A stretch of DNA of 64,000 bases from JBMHDN01 sp049889355. Lineage in GTDB: Bacteria > Pseudomonadota > Alphaproteobacteria > Puniceispirillales > Puniceispirillaceae. Positions 1 to 8,671 of this stretch are shown here, piece after piece. Within the stretch, counting starts at the first letter, position 1. Each line of letters begins with the position of its first letter. The notes under the pieces are model-generated. The model searched no databases and had not been told where the DNA came from. It saw only the letters and a list, made by a program, of their open reading frames with translations. The stretch lies in contig JBMHDN010000029.1 in assembly GCA_049889355.1 (NCBI GenBank), positions 21,308-85,307 of the forward strand, given 5' to 3'. A program made the translations under genes and the position numbers.

Positions 1-104
1 TTCATAATTCATGATTCAAATCAGGCAAGTGTAGGTTTTTCTTATCGGCGCACTATATCACGATCAGTGAGTGTGTGAGACAGACAAACATACCGGAGCG
101 CGAG

Positions 105-755
105 ATGCAGGCACGTGGCCCTTTTGCCCCACAATTTTCTGAACTGCCAGACAGGCTACCTCTTTTTCCGCTTGGCGGCGCTTTGCTGCTACCTGGCGGG
201 CGCTTGCCATTGAACATATTTGAACCGCGCTATCTGGCGATGGTCCGTGATGCGATTGCAGCCCCGCATCGGCTGATTGGCATGATCCAGCCAGATGCCA
301 CAAAAGACGAGCTCTATCAGATAGGCTGTGCCGGGCGGGTGAGCGAATTTGCCGAGCAAGATGACGGGCGCATTGTGATCACGCTGACCGGCTTGGTGCG
401 TTTTCAATTGCTTGAATCTCAAGAGCTGGAAGATGGCTATTTACAAGGGCTGGTCAGCTGGCATGATTTTTCGGCTGATCTCAGTCAGGATAACAGCGCG
501 ATTGATCGCCCGCATCTGATGCGGGTCTTGCATGATTATTTTGATGCCAAAGGCTATAAGGCAGATTGGGATCAGCTGGAGAGCTGTGAAGATGAAAGGC
601 TGGTTACCTCACTTGCCATGATATGCCCGTTTGATGAAGCTGAAAAACAAGCGATGCTTGAAGCGCCCTCACTGGCAGAACGCGCCCAGCTCCTAACAGC
701 AATTTTGGAAATGTCTGTACATCAGGAATTTGAAAAGGGACCATCTACCCATTAA
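105..755 (+). CDS. LON-domain (Lon N-terminal-like) protein
   Basis: A 216-residue protein made almost entirely of the Lon protease substrate-binding (LAN/PUA-like) domain, shown by LPLFPLGGALLLPGG and LNIFEPRY near the N-terminus. It has no AAA+ or protease domain, so it is not Lon itself. The family is common in alphaproteobacteria, often next to Trm112-like and DUF971 genes as here, but its function is not established. A GTG at 75 would add ten residues. I prefer ATG 105 because GGAG at 95-98 lies six bases upstream. The family call is firm and the role is unknown. Confidence 0.85.
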   Translation: MQARGPFAPQFSELPDRLPLFPLGGALLLPGGRLPLNIFEPRYLAMVRDAIAAPHRLIGMIQPDATKDELYQIGCAGRVSEFAEQDDGRIVITLTGLVRFQLLESQELEDGYLQGLVSWHDFSADLSQDNSAIDRPHLMRVLHDYFDAKGYKADWDQLESCEDERLVTSLAMICPFDEAEKQAMLEAPSLAERAQLLTAILEMSVHQEFEKGPSTH

Positions 756-819
756 TGACATCTCGCGTTAAGATCCGTTGCGGTTTTTAAAGGCGAAACT
801 GACAGATGGGGACAAATAA

Positions 820-1065
820 ATGCCGGCAGATATCACAAAAGAACCACGCTTGCAGACAGACAGGCATTTGCTGTCCATGTTGGTCTGTCCACAATCTTCT
901 ATGCCGCTGATTTATGATAAAGCTGAAAATGAATTAATCTCCCCTGCTCTTGGCGTCGCCTTTCCGGTAACAAAGGGGGTGCCTATCTTGGTGATCAAGG
1001 AAGCACGTATGCTGGATGAAACCCAAAAGGCAGTTTTAAAAACACGAGATAGAACGAGAAACTGA
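820..1065 (+). CDS. Trm112-like / UPF0434 (YcaR) family protein
   Basis: A small 81-residue protein with the Trm112/YcaR pattern: LLSMLVCP, then ISPALGVAFPVTKGVPIL. Trm112 proteins act as zinc-binding partners of methyltransferases in eukaryotes and archaea, whereas bacterial YcaR-type members have no settled function. Only one cysteine (in LVCP) remains of the usual zinc site, so metal binding is doubtful. It lies between the LON-domain gene and the DUF971 gene, with one base separating its stop from the next start, so the three probably form one transcription unit. Confidence 0.85.
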   Translation: MPADITKEPRLQTDRHLLSMLVCPQSSMPLIYDKAENELISPALGVAFPVTKGVPILVIKEARMLDETQKAVLKTRDRTRN

Positions 1066-1066
1066 G

Positions 1067-1405
1067 ATGACATACCGTCCCTGGCCTCAGGAAATCCGCT
1101 TATCATCTGATAAAAAGATGCTGACCATTTTATTTGATGATGGCTTTACGGCCTCTTTGCCAGCTGAACTCTTGCGCGTCGAATCGCCTTCTGCTGAGGT
1201 GCAGGGTCACCATGCAGATGAAAAAAAGCTGGTGCTGGGTAAAGAAAATATCCGCATCACCGATATGCAGCCTGTCGGCTCTTATGCGGTGCGGCTGGTC
1301 TTTGATGATGGCCATGATACAGGCTTGTTCAGCTGGCAATTGCTCTATGATTATGGCCAGAAAAAAGACCAGATGCTGGCTGATTATCGCGCCCGTATTG
1401 CTTGA
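1067..1405 (+). CDS. DUF971 family protein
   Basis: A 112-residue protein matching the DUF971 family, which resembles the N-terminal domain of gamma-butyrobetaine hydroxylase. Visible signatures are WPQEIRLSSDKKMLTILFDDG at the N-terminus, the central RITDMQPVGSYAVRLVFDDGHDTG, and FSWQLLYDYG near the end. Standalone members have been linked to Fe-S and Mrp/Apd1-type contexts, but no catalytic role is known. It starts one base after the Trm112-like gene. Downstream it converges with the ubiH-like gene, 12 bases away. Confidence 0.85.
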   Translation: MTYRPWPQEIRLSSDKKMLTILFDDGFTASLPAELLRVESPSAEVQGHHADEKKLVLGKENIRITDMQPVGSYAVRLVFDDGHDTGLFSWQLLYDYGQKKDQMLADYRARIA

Positions 1406-1417
1406 TTTTTTCTCAGT

Positions 1418-2701
1418 TTAAGAATGTTTTGGCCAATGCCCTTCTAACAAATTGGCTTTGGCCAGCTGTCCGCCTCTGGCCAGCCTTTCAAAGGCGGTGC
1501 GCAGCGGGCTGAGCTGAACACCACGCATACCAGCAGAAAAAAGAGGCTGAAGCCATTTGCTGGCGCTGTTTAAGCGGCCTGATTTTAGCTCGGTGCTGAG
1601 CGCCCGGTTTAATATTTGCGTGGCAGCTGTCAGGGCCGTGATTTCCAGCCGACGGCCAGCACCATATTGGCGAGCAAGAGATGGGCTAGCTGCAGGCAGA
1701 CCAAGACTGGCCTGTTGGGTCAGGCAATCTGCCAGCACCGCAGCATCGCTGAGTGCCAGATTATAGCCCATCCCTGCCAGCGGGTGGAGCGCATGCGCCG
1801 CATCCCCTGCCAAGAGCATCAGTTGGCGATCTGAGCGCCAATGGCTGAGCTGATAGGCATAATGCGGGCGCAAAGGCCAGAATTTTGGTGTGTCTATCAA
1901 GGTTGGTGTGAGGCTTTTCGGCGATTCTGAGCTGTCAAAAGCAAGGGTGCCTATCGCTTGGTCAACTGCTTGTGCCAGCGCATCCTCTGATAGATTGGTC
2001 ATCGCTTGTGCCCTTGCATCATCTAATGTCCAGACAAGGGCAGCGTCTTGGGTAGCGAGCGGCATCAGCGCAATCGGCCCTGCTGGCAGAAAGCGCTGAA
2101 GGGCGGTTTGATGATGTGGCCTGTTCAGCCGCAATAAAGCGACCAGCGCTGTCTGTCCGGCCTGCTGATCTTTGACTTTGAGCCCTGCTTTTTTCCGCAA
2201 GGGACTGGCGGCTCCATCACAGGCGATCAATAGCCGGGCATCTGCCTCATGCTGTTGTGCGGCTTCTTCAGATAAAAACGCAACATAAGGCGCCTTATCA
2301 AGGGCTGTTAATAAGGCTGTTTCAAGCCCCTGATTAGAGACCGTATAGGCCATAGGGCTGTCATCATTATCTGATCCGAAATGAAGGAGCCAGTCTGAAC
2401 TCGCCAGGTCTTTTTGTGCACCCACAGCGATCTGGATATGGGTAATGGGGCTGGGCGATGGTGTAATATTTTGCCAGACACCCAAAGCGCTTAACATCTG
2501 CATGCCTGCCTGATGGATGGTGGTGGTGCGGGTATCACGCACGGCCTTTGAGCGGTCATCCGCAGTCCTTGGCTGTTGCATGGACAAGCGATAGCCTGTC
2601 TGGCTCAGTGCCAAGGCCATAACCTGTGCAGATAGTCCGCGCCCTGCGATATGGATATCGCATGAAGCAGGATAGGACAGATGCGGGTCAGAAGCAGACA
2701 T
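1418..2701 (-). CDS. UbiH/UbiF-family FAD-dependent monooxygenase (ubiquinone hydroxylase-like)
   Basis: A 427-residue flavoprotein hydroxylase of the UbiH/UbiF/UbiL type, which hydroxylates the ring of ubiquinone precursors at the inner membrane. The N-terminal dinucleotide-binding loop is IHIAGRGLSAQ, where the last glycine of GxGxxG is replaced by alanine. DTRTTTIHQAG is the second family motif. The C-terminal FAD motif LAGDAAHALHPLAGMGYNLA is well preserved. Which ring position it modifies cannot be read from the sequence. It is read toward the DUF971 gene, with the gmhB-like gene 14 bases upstream, so those two may be co-transcribed. Confidence 0.85.
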   Translation of the reverse strand: MSASDPHLSYPASCDIHIAGRGLSAQVMALALSQTGYRLSMQQPRTADDRSKAVRDTRTTTIHQAGMQMLSALGVWQNITPSPSPITHIQIAVGAQKDLASSDWLLHFGSDNDDSPMAYTVSNQGLETALLTALDKAPYVAFLSEEAAQQHEADARLLIACDGAASPLRKKAGLKVKDQQAGQTALVALLRLNRPHHQTALQRFLPAGPIALMPLATQDAALVWTLDDARAQAMTNLSEDALAQAVDQAIGTLAFDSSESPKSLTPTLIDTPKFWPLRPHYAYQLSHWRSDRQLMLLAGDAAHALHPLAGMGYNLALSDAAVLADCLTQQASLGLPAASPSLARQYGAGRRLEITALTAATQILNRALSTELKSGRLNSASKWLQPLFSAGMRGVQLSPLRTAFERLARGGQLAKANLLEGHWPKHS

Positions 2702-2715
2702 GGTGGTTTCTTATT

Positions 2716-3264
2716 TTAAAAAGCGGGTGCCATTTTGAAATGGGTGTTGATGACCTGTTCAGCAAGCCTGTCCAGCGGTCCTTTTTCACCTGTCGCCGGA
2801 TGCAGATAGGATATACAGCCTGATGCATGACCAGCTTCAATATCACTTTGCCGATCGCCTATCATCACAGATTGGCTGAGATCAATTTGCCATTTCTCAG
2901 CCAGTTTCAATAACAGGCCAGGGGCCGGTTTGCGGCAATCACATGGTGTTTTAAGAGCTGTGGTGATGGAATCTGGATGATGCGGACAATGGGCGATATC
3001 GGTAATATCACCGCCAGCACGGCGCGCCTCAGCTATCAAATGATCATGAAAAAGATGCATCTGTTTTTCAGAAAACAGGCCTTTTGCAATGCCGCCCTGA
3101 TTGGTTACGATGAAAATTTTTAGGCCATGCTTGTGAAATAGGCTCAGCGCACGCGCCGCCCCTGGCATCCATTTGAAATCGGAAACCAGATGGGTATACC
3201 CCTTATCAAAGGTCAGCGTATGATCGCGATCTAAAAAAATCGCGCCCTGATGAAGCATCCTCAT
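2716..3264 (-). CDS. gmhB: HAD-family heptose-1,7-bisphosphate 7-phosphatase-like protein
   Basis: A 182-residue HAD phosphatase closest to GmhB, which removes the 7-phosphate of D-glycero-D-manno-heptose 1,7-bisphosphate for LPS core or S-layer sugars. It keeps motif II (VTNQGG), the zinc-site pattern CPHHPD followed by CDCRKP, and MIGDRQSDIEAG. Motif I reads FLDRDHTL where the family almost always has DRDGT, so glycine is replaced by histidine next to the second aspartate. A histidinol-phosphatase role cannot be excluded. Start may be codon 1 or codon 3 (ATG 3258). Confidence 0.75.
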   Translation of the reverse strand: MRMLHQGAIFLDRDHTLTFDKGYTHLVSDFKWMPGAARALSLFHKHGLKIFIVTNQGGIAKGLFSEKQMHLFHDHLIAEARRAGGDITDIAHCPHHPDSITTALKTPCDCRKPAPGLLLKLAEKWQIDLSQSVMIGDRQSDIEAGHASGCISYLHPATGEKGPLDRLAEQVINTHFKMAPAF

Positions 3265-3440
3265 ATCCTTCAGTGATGATATCGCTGTTGCGATTCTTGC
3301 CCTGATTTTCCTGTTGTATTAGAATTGGGCATCTTGTGCCAGTGCCCAAAAAACAGAGATTTCTATTTGTTTACACCCATCTGGCCTTTATCTTTGATCA
3401 TACAGGGCGCATACAAGCCTGTTGGACATGTGGTGTAGTG

Positions 3441-4757
3441 ATGAAGCTTAATCCGGAATTTGCCATTTTTGATGAAAATGCCTTTGTGCAGGCACGCCAG
3501 GCATTGGCTGATCTCAGCCCGATTAATGATCTAGATGACATTATCCTGACCATCGGCGAGCCGCAAATGCCGGCCCCTGCTTTGATCACCCAGACATTGG
3601 CCCAGCAGCTGGATAACGGGGCAGCTCATTGGCAATATTATCCAAAACATGTCGGCAATCCGGCTTTTTTAAAATCGGTACATGGCTATATCGCGCGGCG
3701 TTTTGGCGACGCGGCGGCTGGCCTTATCACACCGGCCAAACATATTTTTCCCGTACCTGGCACGCGCGAGCCGCTTCATCTTTTAGGGGCATGTGTAAAG
3801 GGTGTAAAAACAGAGGCGATCGCGCTTGTCTCTAATCCCTTTTATCACGCTTGGCGGGCTGGTGGGCTGGCCAGTGGCGGGGCTATTCATTATCTGAACG
3901 CAACAGCTGAAAATGGTTTTTTGCCTGATTTGGAGGCGATACCATCTGAGATCTGGGCGCGTGTTTCAATCATTTATTTATGCGCCCCGACAAACCCGCA
4001 AGGCGGGCTGGCCTCCAAAACATGGCTGGCAACAGCGCTGGAAAAGGCCAGAGCACACGATGTTTTATTGGTGATGGATGAATGCTACGCCGATATCTGG
4101 CGTGATGAACAGCCAGTCGGCATGCTGGAGGTCGCTGCTGAAATGGCTCAATCTGGTGCATGGGCAGGCGATCCACTCAGCCATTTGGTGGTGATCCATT
4201 CCCTGTCCAAAAGATCAGGGGCAGCAGGCATACGTGCTGGCTTTATCTGCGGCGATCCAGAGGTGATATCAGCCTATGCCAAGCTGGCTGCTAATGGGGC
4301 TGCGCTGGTTCCCACCCCTTTATTGGATATTGCAACACGCCTTTATCAAGATGATGCGCATAATGCAGAGATACGCGCGCATTATGATGAAAATTTTGCG
4401 ATTCTAGAACGTGCATTAAAACCGATAATCGCTGGTCTTGATATACCCAAGGGCGGCTTTTTCCTCTGGCTTCCTGTCGGCGATGATATCGGCTTTAGCC
4501 GCGCGCTTTATGCACAGACGGGCCTGCGTGTCATGCCTGGCCGCTATATGGCTGCAGATGGCCGTGTTGATGGCAGTCAATCAGGCCAGCTAGATAATCC
4601 AGGCACAGGTTATGTGCGCATTGCCCTTGTCCATGATCATGAAAAAACAGCTGAGGTTGCAAGGAGGTTGGCGGTATTTTTGGCTGACCATGGCCTTGAA
4701 GCGAATTTGCCGCTTCCAGACCAGCACCAGCCTGATCCACAAGAAAAGGCCAGCTGA
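3441..4757 (+). CDS. dapC: Succinyldiaminopimelate transaminase (class I/II aminotransferase)
   Basis: A 438-residue PLP-dependent fold-type I aminotransferase. DapC makes N-succinyl-LL-diaminopimelate from the 2-amino-6-oxopimelate derivative in lysine and peptidoglycan synthesis. Visible are YLCAPTNPQGG, MDECYADIW and the PLP-lysine segment SLSKRSGAAGIRAGF. The frame is open from 3336, but ATG 3441 (MKLNPEFAIF) is where family similarity begins. The stop overlaps ftsK by one base (TGATG). dapF lies 4 kb downstream on the same strand, which supports the lysine-pathway call over a generic aminotransferase. Confidence 0.8.
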   Translation: MKLNPEFAIFDENAFVQARQALADLSPINDLDDIILTIGEPQMPAPALITQTLAQQLDNGAAHWQYYPKHVGNPAFLKSVHGYIARRFGDAAAGLITPAKHIFPVPGTREPLHLLGACVKGVKTEAIALVSNPFYHAWRAGGLASGGAIHYLNATAENGFLPDLEAIPSEIWARVSIIYLCAPTNPQGGLASKTWLATALEKARAHDVLLVMDECYADIWRDEQPVGMLEVAAEMAQSGAWAGDPLSHLVVIHSLSKRSGAAGIRAGFICGDPEVISAYAKLAANGAALVPTPLLDIATRLYQDDAHNAEIRAHYDENFAILERALKPIIAGLDIPKGGFFLWLPVGDDIGFSRALYAQTGLRVMPGRYMAADGRVDGSQSGQLDNPGTGYVRIALVHDHEKTAEVARRLAVFLADHGLEANLPLPDQHQPDPQEKAS

Positions 4758-7171
4758 TGAGCGAAGATAAAATGCAACGCCCAGTCCTCTCAGACAGGCT
4801 GCGCCAATTTATCTGGCGCCGCATCGCTGAAATATGGGCTGTGTTTTTAATCCTGAGTGGCCTCGCCTTGGCTTTGATATTGCTCTCTTCAGATGCCAGC
4901 GATCCCTCCAGCCATACCGCCTCATCAGGGGTAGTGCAAAATCTGTTGGGACCAATTGGCGCCGAAATTGCAGCCCAGCTGTTCAGCCTATTCAGCCTGG
5001 CCGCATTATTGGTACCCATTAGCCTGCTGTTCTGGGGATGGCGTATTTTGCGGCATCATCCTGTGCGATTCTGGCGTTGGCGTATCGCTGGGTTCATGTT
5101 TTCTCTCATTGCATTGAGCACGGCGATTATCTCCCTTGATACTGGCTTTGGATTCGGCCTTTTTTCTGGTTTTGGTTATGGGGCGGTAGGTCCTGTCTTG
5201 CTGGGGCTCAGCCTGCCGTTATTCACCGCATTGGGCTTGCCTGACTGGCTGGCACCAGATGCGCTGGCGGGGCTGGTTTTTCTAGCTGTTGGCTTGCCTT
5301 TATTTATCTGGTCATCAGTCATTCTGGCTAAAGATTGGTTCAAGCTGGCCGCCTTGATGCAACGCCTTGCCGCTCTCGTGAGCTGGCCGGTGCGCGCTCT
5401 CTATAAAAAGATAGGTGATCGCAAGCCGCTCACCAAAAATATGCTGGCCAAACAAGCAGCCTCTGCTGAGAAAAAGAGCCGTAAGGCAAAACCAAAATCT
5501 GCCAAAAAATCACCACGCAAAGAGCCAAGCCTGTTTGCCCAAGCTGAGGAGAGTACCGCTGCTGCCTCAGCGCAAACCGGATCAGGTAAATCAGCCAAAT
5601 CATCAGCTAAAACAGCCCAAGCGCAATTTGATTTTGACAGTTCAGCAGGTTTCAGACTGCCCCCTGCTGATCTCTTAAAAGCACCGCGCAAAGCCAAGGC
5701 AGGACCAGCTGAGACACAGCTTCAGGAAAATGCAGCTGCGTTGGAAAATGTGCTGGGTGATTTCAGGGTGCAGGGCCAGATATCTGATGTGCAGACAGGC
5801 CCTGTGGTAACGCGCTATGATTTGGAACCAGCCCCTGGCACAAAATCACAACGGGTGATTGCATTGGCTGATGATATTGCCCGGTCGATGTCTGCTATGG
5901 CGGTACGAGTAGCGGTTGTGCCAGGCCAGAATGTGATCGGCATCGAACTGCCAAATAAAATCCGAGAGACAGTCTTGCTGAGTGATGTGATGGATGGGCC
6001 TGCTTTTGAAGAAAGCAAGGCCAGCCTGCCAATTGCCCTTGGTCAGGATATTGCAGGTGGTCCGGTGGTGGTGGATTTGGCCAAGATGCCGCATTTGCTG
6101 GTCGCCGGGACCACCGGTTCTGGTAAATCGGTTGGGGTAAACGCGATGATTCTCTCGCTGCTCTATCGCCATACCCCTGAGACATGCCGTCTGATTATGA
6201 TTGATCCCAAAATGCTGGAACTCTCGGTTTATGATGGGATTCCGCATTTGCTCTCGCCAGTGGTGACGGACCCTTCAAAGGCGGTGATGGCCTTGAAATG
6301 GACAGTGCGCGAGATGGAAAACCGTTATCGCAATATGGCGAAAATGGGTGTGCGTAATATCGCTGGCTATAATGAGCGGCTGGCTGAAGCGCGCACAAAG
6401 GGCGAGGTGCTGACCCGGCGTGTGCAAACCGGCTTTGATGCCGAGACAGGCAAGCCGGTCTTTGAAGAAGAACAGCTTGATTTGGCCCCATTGCCTTTCA
6501 TTGTGGTGATCATTGATGAGGTGGCCGATCTGATGCTGGTGGCTGGCAAGGAAATCGAAGCTGCTGTTCAGCGTCTGGCACAGATGGCCCGCGCCGCTGG
6601 TATCCATGTGATTATGGCCACGCAGCGCCCATCTGTGGATGTGATCACTGGCACGATTAAAGCCAATTTCCCGACTCGTATTTCTTTTCAGGTCACCTCG
6701 CGCATCGACAGCCGGACCATTTTGGGTGAGCAAGGTGCAGAACAGCTCTTAGGGCGCGGGGATATGCTCTATATGGAAGGGGGCGGGCGTATCATGCGGG
6801 TGCATGGGCCTTTCATGGAAGATGCTGAGGTTGAAAAAGTGGCCAATTTCCTGCGTGCGCAAGGCGAGCCTGAATATGATGAGCAGGTCACAGAAGACAA
6901 TGAGGATGAGGAAGAAAGCGTAGCACTTGCAGGTGGCGGGGCTGGCTCAGCTGGCCTACCAGCAGAAGGGGCCAGTCTTTATGATCAGGCGGTTGCGTTG
7001 GTGATACGTGAACAGCGCGCCTCAACCAGCTTTGTACAACGCCATCTGAAAATTGGTTATAACCGCGCGGCCACCCTGATTGAGGAAATGGAAACTGCCG
7101 GTATCATTAGCCCTGCTAATCATGTTGGCAAGCGCGATGTATTGATCCAGCCAGAGGAGCAAAATGGATGA
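4757..7171 (+). CDS. ftsK: DNA translocase FtsK
   Basis: An 804-residue septal DNA pump that clears the chromosome terminus and activates XerCD. The N-terminal 200 residues hold about four hydrophobic membrane segments (the first near 25-45). A Lys/Ala/Ser-rich linker runs to about 310, followed by the motor with Walker A GTTGSGKS near 451 and Walker B VVIIDEVADLM near 582. The last 65 residues form the winged-helix gamma domain that reads KOPS sites. The start overlaps dapC and the end overlaps lolA (ATGA), so translation is probably coupled. Confidence 0.97.
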   Translation: MSEDKMQRPVLSDRLRQFIWRRIAEIWAVFLILSGLALALILLSSDASDPSSHTASSGVVQNLLGPIGAEIAAQLFSLFSLAALLVPISLLFWGWRILRHHPVRFWRWRIAGFMFSLIALSTAIISLDTGFGFGLFSGFGYGAVGPVLLGLSLPLFTALGLPDWLAPDALAGLVFLAVGLPLFIWSSVILAKDWFKLAALMQRLAALVSWPVRALYKKIGDRKPLTKNMLAKQAASAEKKSRKAKPKSAKKSPRKEPSLFAQAEESTAAASAQTGSGKSAKSSAKTAQAQFDFDSSAGFRLPPADLLKAPRKAKAGPAETQLQENAAALENVLGDFRVQGQISDVQTGPVVTRYDLEPAPGTKSQRVIALADDIARSMSAMAVRVAVVPGQNVIGIELPNKIRETVLLSDVMDGPAFEESKASLPIALGQDIAGGPVVVDLAKMPHLLVAGTTGSGKSVGVNAMILSLLYRHTPETCRLIMIDPKMLELSVYDGIPHLLSPVVTDPSKAVMALKWTVREMENRYRNMAKMGVRNIAGYNERLAEARTKGEVLTRRVQTGFDAETGKPVFEEEQLDLAPLPFIVVIIDEVADLMLVAGKEIEAAVQRLAQMARAAGIHVIMATQRPSVDVITGTIKANFPTRISFQVTSRIDSRTILGEQGAEQLLGRGDMLYMEGGGRIMRVHGPFMEDAEVEKVANFLRAQGEPEYDEQVTEDNEDEEESVALAGGGAGSAGLPAEGASLYDQAVALVIREQRASTSFVQRHLKIGYNRAATLIEEMETAGIISPANHVGKRDVLIQPEEQNG

Positions 7172-7764
7172 TAAAATCAGGCCTCTTCATTTTATTCAGC
7201 CTCATCTCGCTTCTGGCTTTGCCAGCACAGGCCCAGCTTGATCCGATTTTGAAAGCAGAGGCGGCCTTGCAGAAGATCAAAACTTTGCAGGCTGATTTCA
7301 CCCAGATTTCATCAGATGGGCAGGCGACAACAGGGCGGCTGTATCTGCGCCGGCCTTTTCAGATGCGCATTGATTATGCAGAAGATAATGGTCTGTCGCT
7401 GGTGGCGACAAAAATCTGGCTTCATGTGGATGATAAAATTCAAAAGGATGTGACCAGCTATCCGATTTCAGAAACACCTTTTGCGCCCATTCTCCAAGAG
7501 CAGGTGATTCTGCGCAGCGGTGATTTTGATACAAGCCTGGCCCAAGGCAGCGGCGTGGTTCAAATCACGCTGGCCAAAGAAACAGGTGAAGCAGCCGGTA
7601 AGTTGGTGCTGGAATTTGATGCAGATAGCTATCAGCTGCGACGCTGGATTATTGAAGATGCGGTGGGGGTGCAAACCATCATCACCTTGCAAAATATTAT
7701 CTATGACCAACCGCTGAAGAATGCGCTTTTTGCCACCCCTGCCTATGATGTTGTGGAAAATTAA
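7168..7764 (+). CDS. lolA: Outer-membrane lipoprotein carrier LolA
   Basis: A 198-residue periplasmic chaperone that carries lipoproteins from LolCDE to the outer membrane. It has a signal peptide with a leucine-rich core (LFILFSLISLLALPAQA) and probable cleavage after about residue 22. The mature part shows the LolA/LppC pattern: LQADFTQISSDGQATTGRLY, RPFQMRIDY and a C-terminal ALFATPAYDV. The start ATG lies inside the ftsK stop region. The ftsK-lolA-xthA order is common in alphaproteobacteria. Confidence 0.95.
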   Translation: MIKSGLFILFSLISLLALPAQAQLDPILKAEAALQKIKTLQADFTQISSDGQATTGRLYLRRPFQMRIDYAEDNGLSLVATKIWLHVDDKIQKDVTSYPISETPFAPILQEQVILRSGDFDTSLAQGSGVVQITLAKETGEAAGKLVLEFDADSYQLRRWIIEDAVGVQTIITLQNIIYDQPLKNALFATPAYDVVEN

Positions 7765-7776
7765 GGATAAGTTTTG

Positions 7777-8559
7777 ATGAAAATCACAAGCTGGAATATT
7801 AACTCGGTGCGGCTGCGCCTGCCCTTGGTCTTAGAGATGCTGGCTGAATTGCAGAGCGATGTTTTATGCCTGCAGGAAACCAAAACACAAGATAAGGATT
7901 TTCCAGCAGAAGCACTGGCACAAGCTGGCTGGCAGCATCAGGCCATACGCGGCGAGAAATCCTATAATGGGGTGGCGATTTTATCGCGCCATCCTCTAAG
8001 CGAGATAAGCCACCATGACTGGGTGGGAAAAGGTGATTGCCGGCATATCTCAGCTGTGGTGAAGGGCGTGCGGGTGCATAATTTTTATGTGCCAGCCGGC
8101 GGCGATATCCCAGATAGAGATGAGAATCCCAAATTCGGGCATAAGCTGGATTTTCTGGCAGAAATGACCGCCTATTTCAAAGCCGATAGACCTGAAAAAT
8201 CAGTGCTGGTGGGTGATTTAAACATCGCGCCTTTGGCCACAGATGTCTGGTCATCAAAACAGCTGAAAAATGTGGTCAGCCATACTGATATTGAGCGTGA
8301 AAAATTACTGGCACTGATTGAGGAAGGCGGGTTTGTCGATGCAATTCGTCATTATTTTGGCCCAGATGAAATCCTCTATAGCTGGTGGTCTTACCGAGCA
8401 CGCGACTGGCAGGCCAGCAACCGCGGACGCCGGCTCGATCATGTCTGGATCACAGCTGATTTGATGGCTCAGCTTGAAGAGGCCAGTATCACGATTGAGG
8501 CCAGAGGTGCAGAAAAACCGTCTGATCATGTACCGATTTCGATTAATTTGTCCGTTTAA
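7777..8559 (+). CDS. xthA: Exodeoxyribonuclease III (AP endonuclease)
   Basis: A 260-residue ExoIII-type endonuclease/exonuclease/phosphatase-fold enzyme that cuts at abasic sites and removes 3' blocks in base-excision repair. Catalytic residues are in the expected motifs: WNINSVR at the start, LQETK with Glu34, VGDLNIAP in the middle, LDHVW and the C-terminal SDHVP. A TTG precedes ATG 7777 by one codon and the ATG is preferred. It follows lolA by 12 bases and probably shares its transcript. Confidence 0.95.
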   Translation: MKITSWNINSVRLRLPLVLEMLAELQSDVLCLQETKTQDKDFPAEALAQAGWQHQAIRGEKSYNGVAILSRHPLSEISHHDWVGKGDCRHISAVVKGVRVHNFYVPAGGDIPDRDENPKFGHKLDFLAEMTAYFKADRPEKSVLVGDLNIAPLATDVWSSKQLKNVVSHTDIEREKLLALIEEGGFVDAIRHYFGPDEILYSWWSYRARDWQASNRGRRLDHVWITADLMAQLEEASITIEARGAEKPSDHVPISINLSV

Positions 8560-8594
8560 GGCGATAAAGCACCTCATGCGATAATCGCTTTTCG

Positions 8595-8648
8595 CCTTGA
8601 AAAGACTTTTAACATTGCAAAGACATTTCGCATTGCAAAGACAGGGGG
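8595..8648 (+). repeat. 18-bp tandem repeat, three units, upstream of dapF
   Basis: Three adjacent 18-base units occupy 8595-8612, 8613-8630 and 8631-8648. The last two share CATTGCAAAGACA exactly at an 18-base spacing. The first is a diverged copy (CCTTGAAAAGACTTTTAA). The block fills the short xthA-dapF gap and ends 14 bases before the dapF Shine-Dalgarno sequence. It may be only slippage-derived sequence, though its position could affect dapF expression. Confidence 0.75.
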
Positions 8649-8671
8649 TAAGGCCCTATATCGGAGGCATG

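Noticed and set aside
4531..5019. A 162-codon reverse frame across the dapC-ftsK junction
   Set aside because: Antisense to conserved coding sequence on both sides, with no domain.
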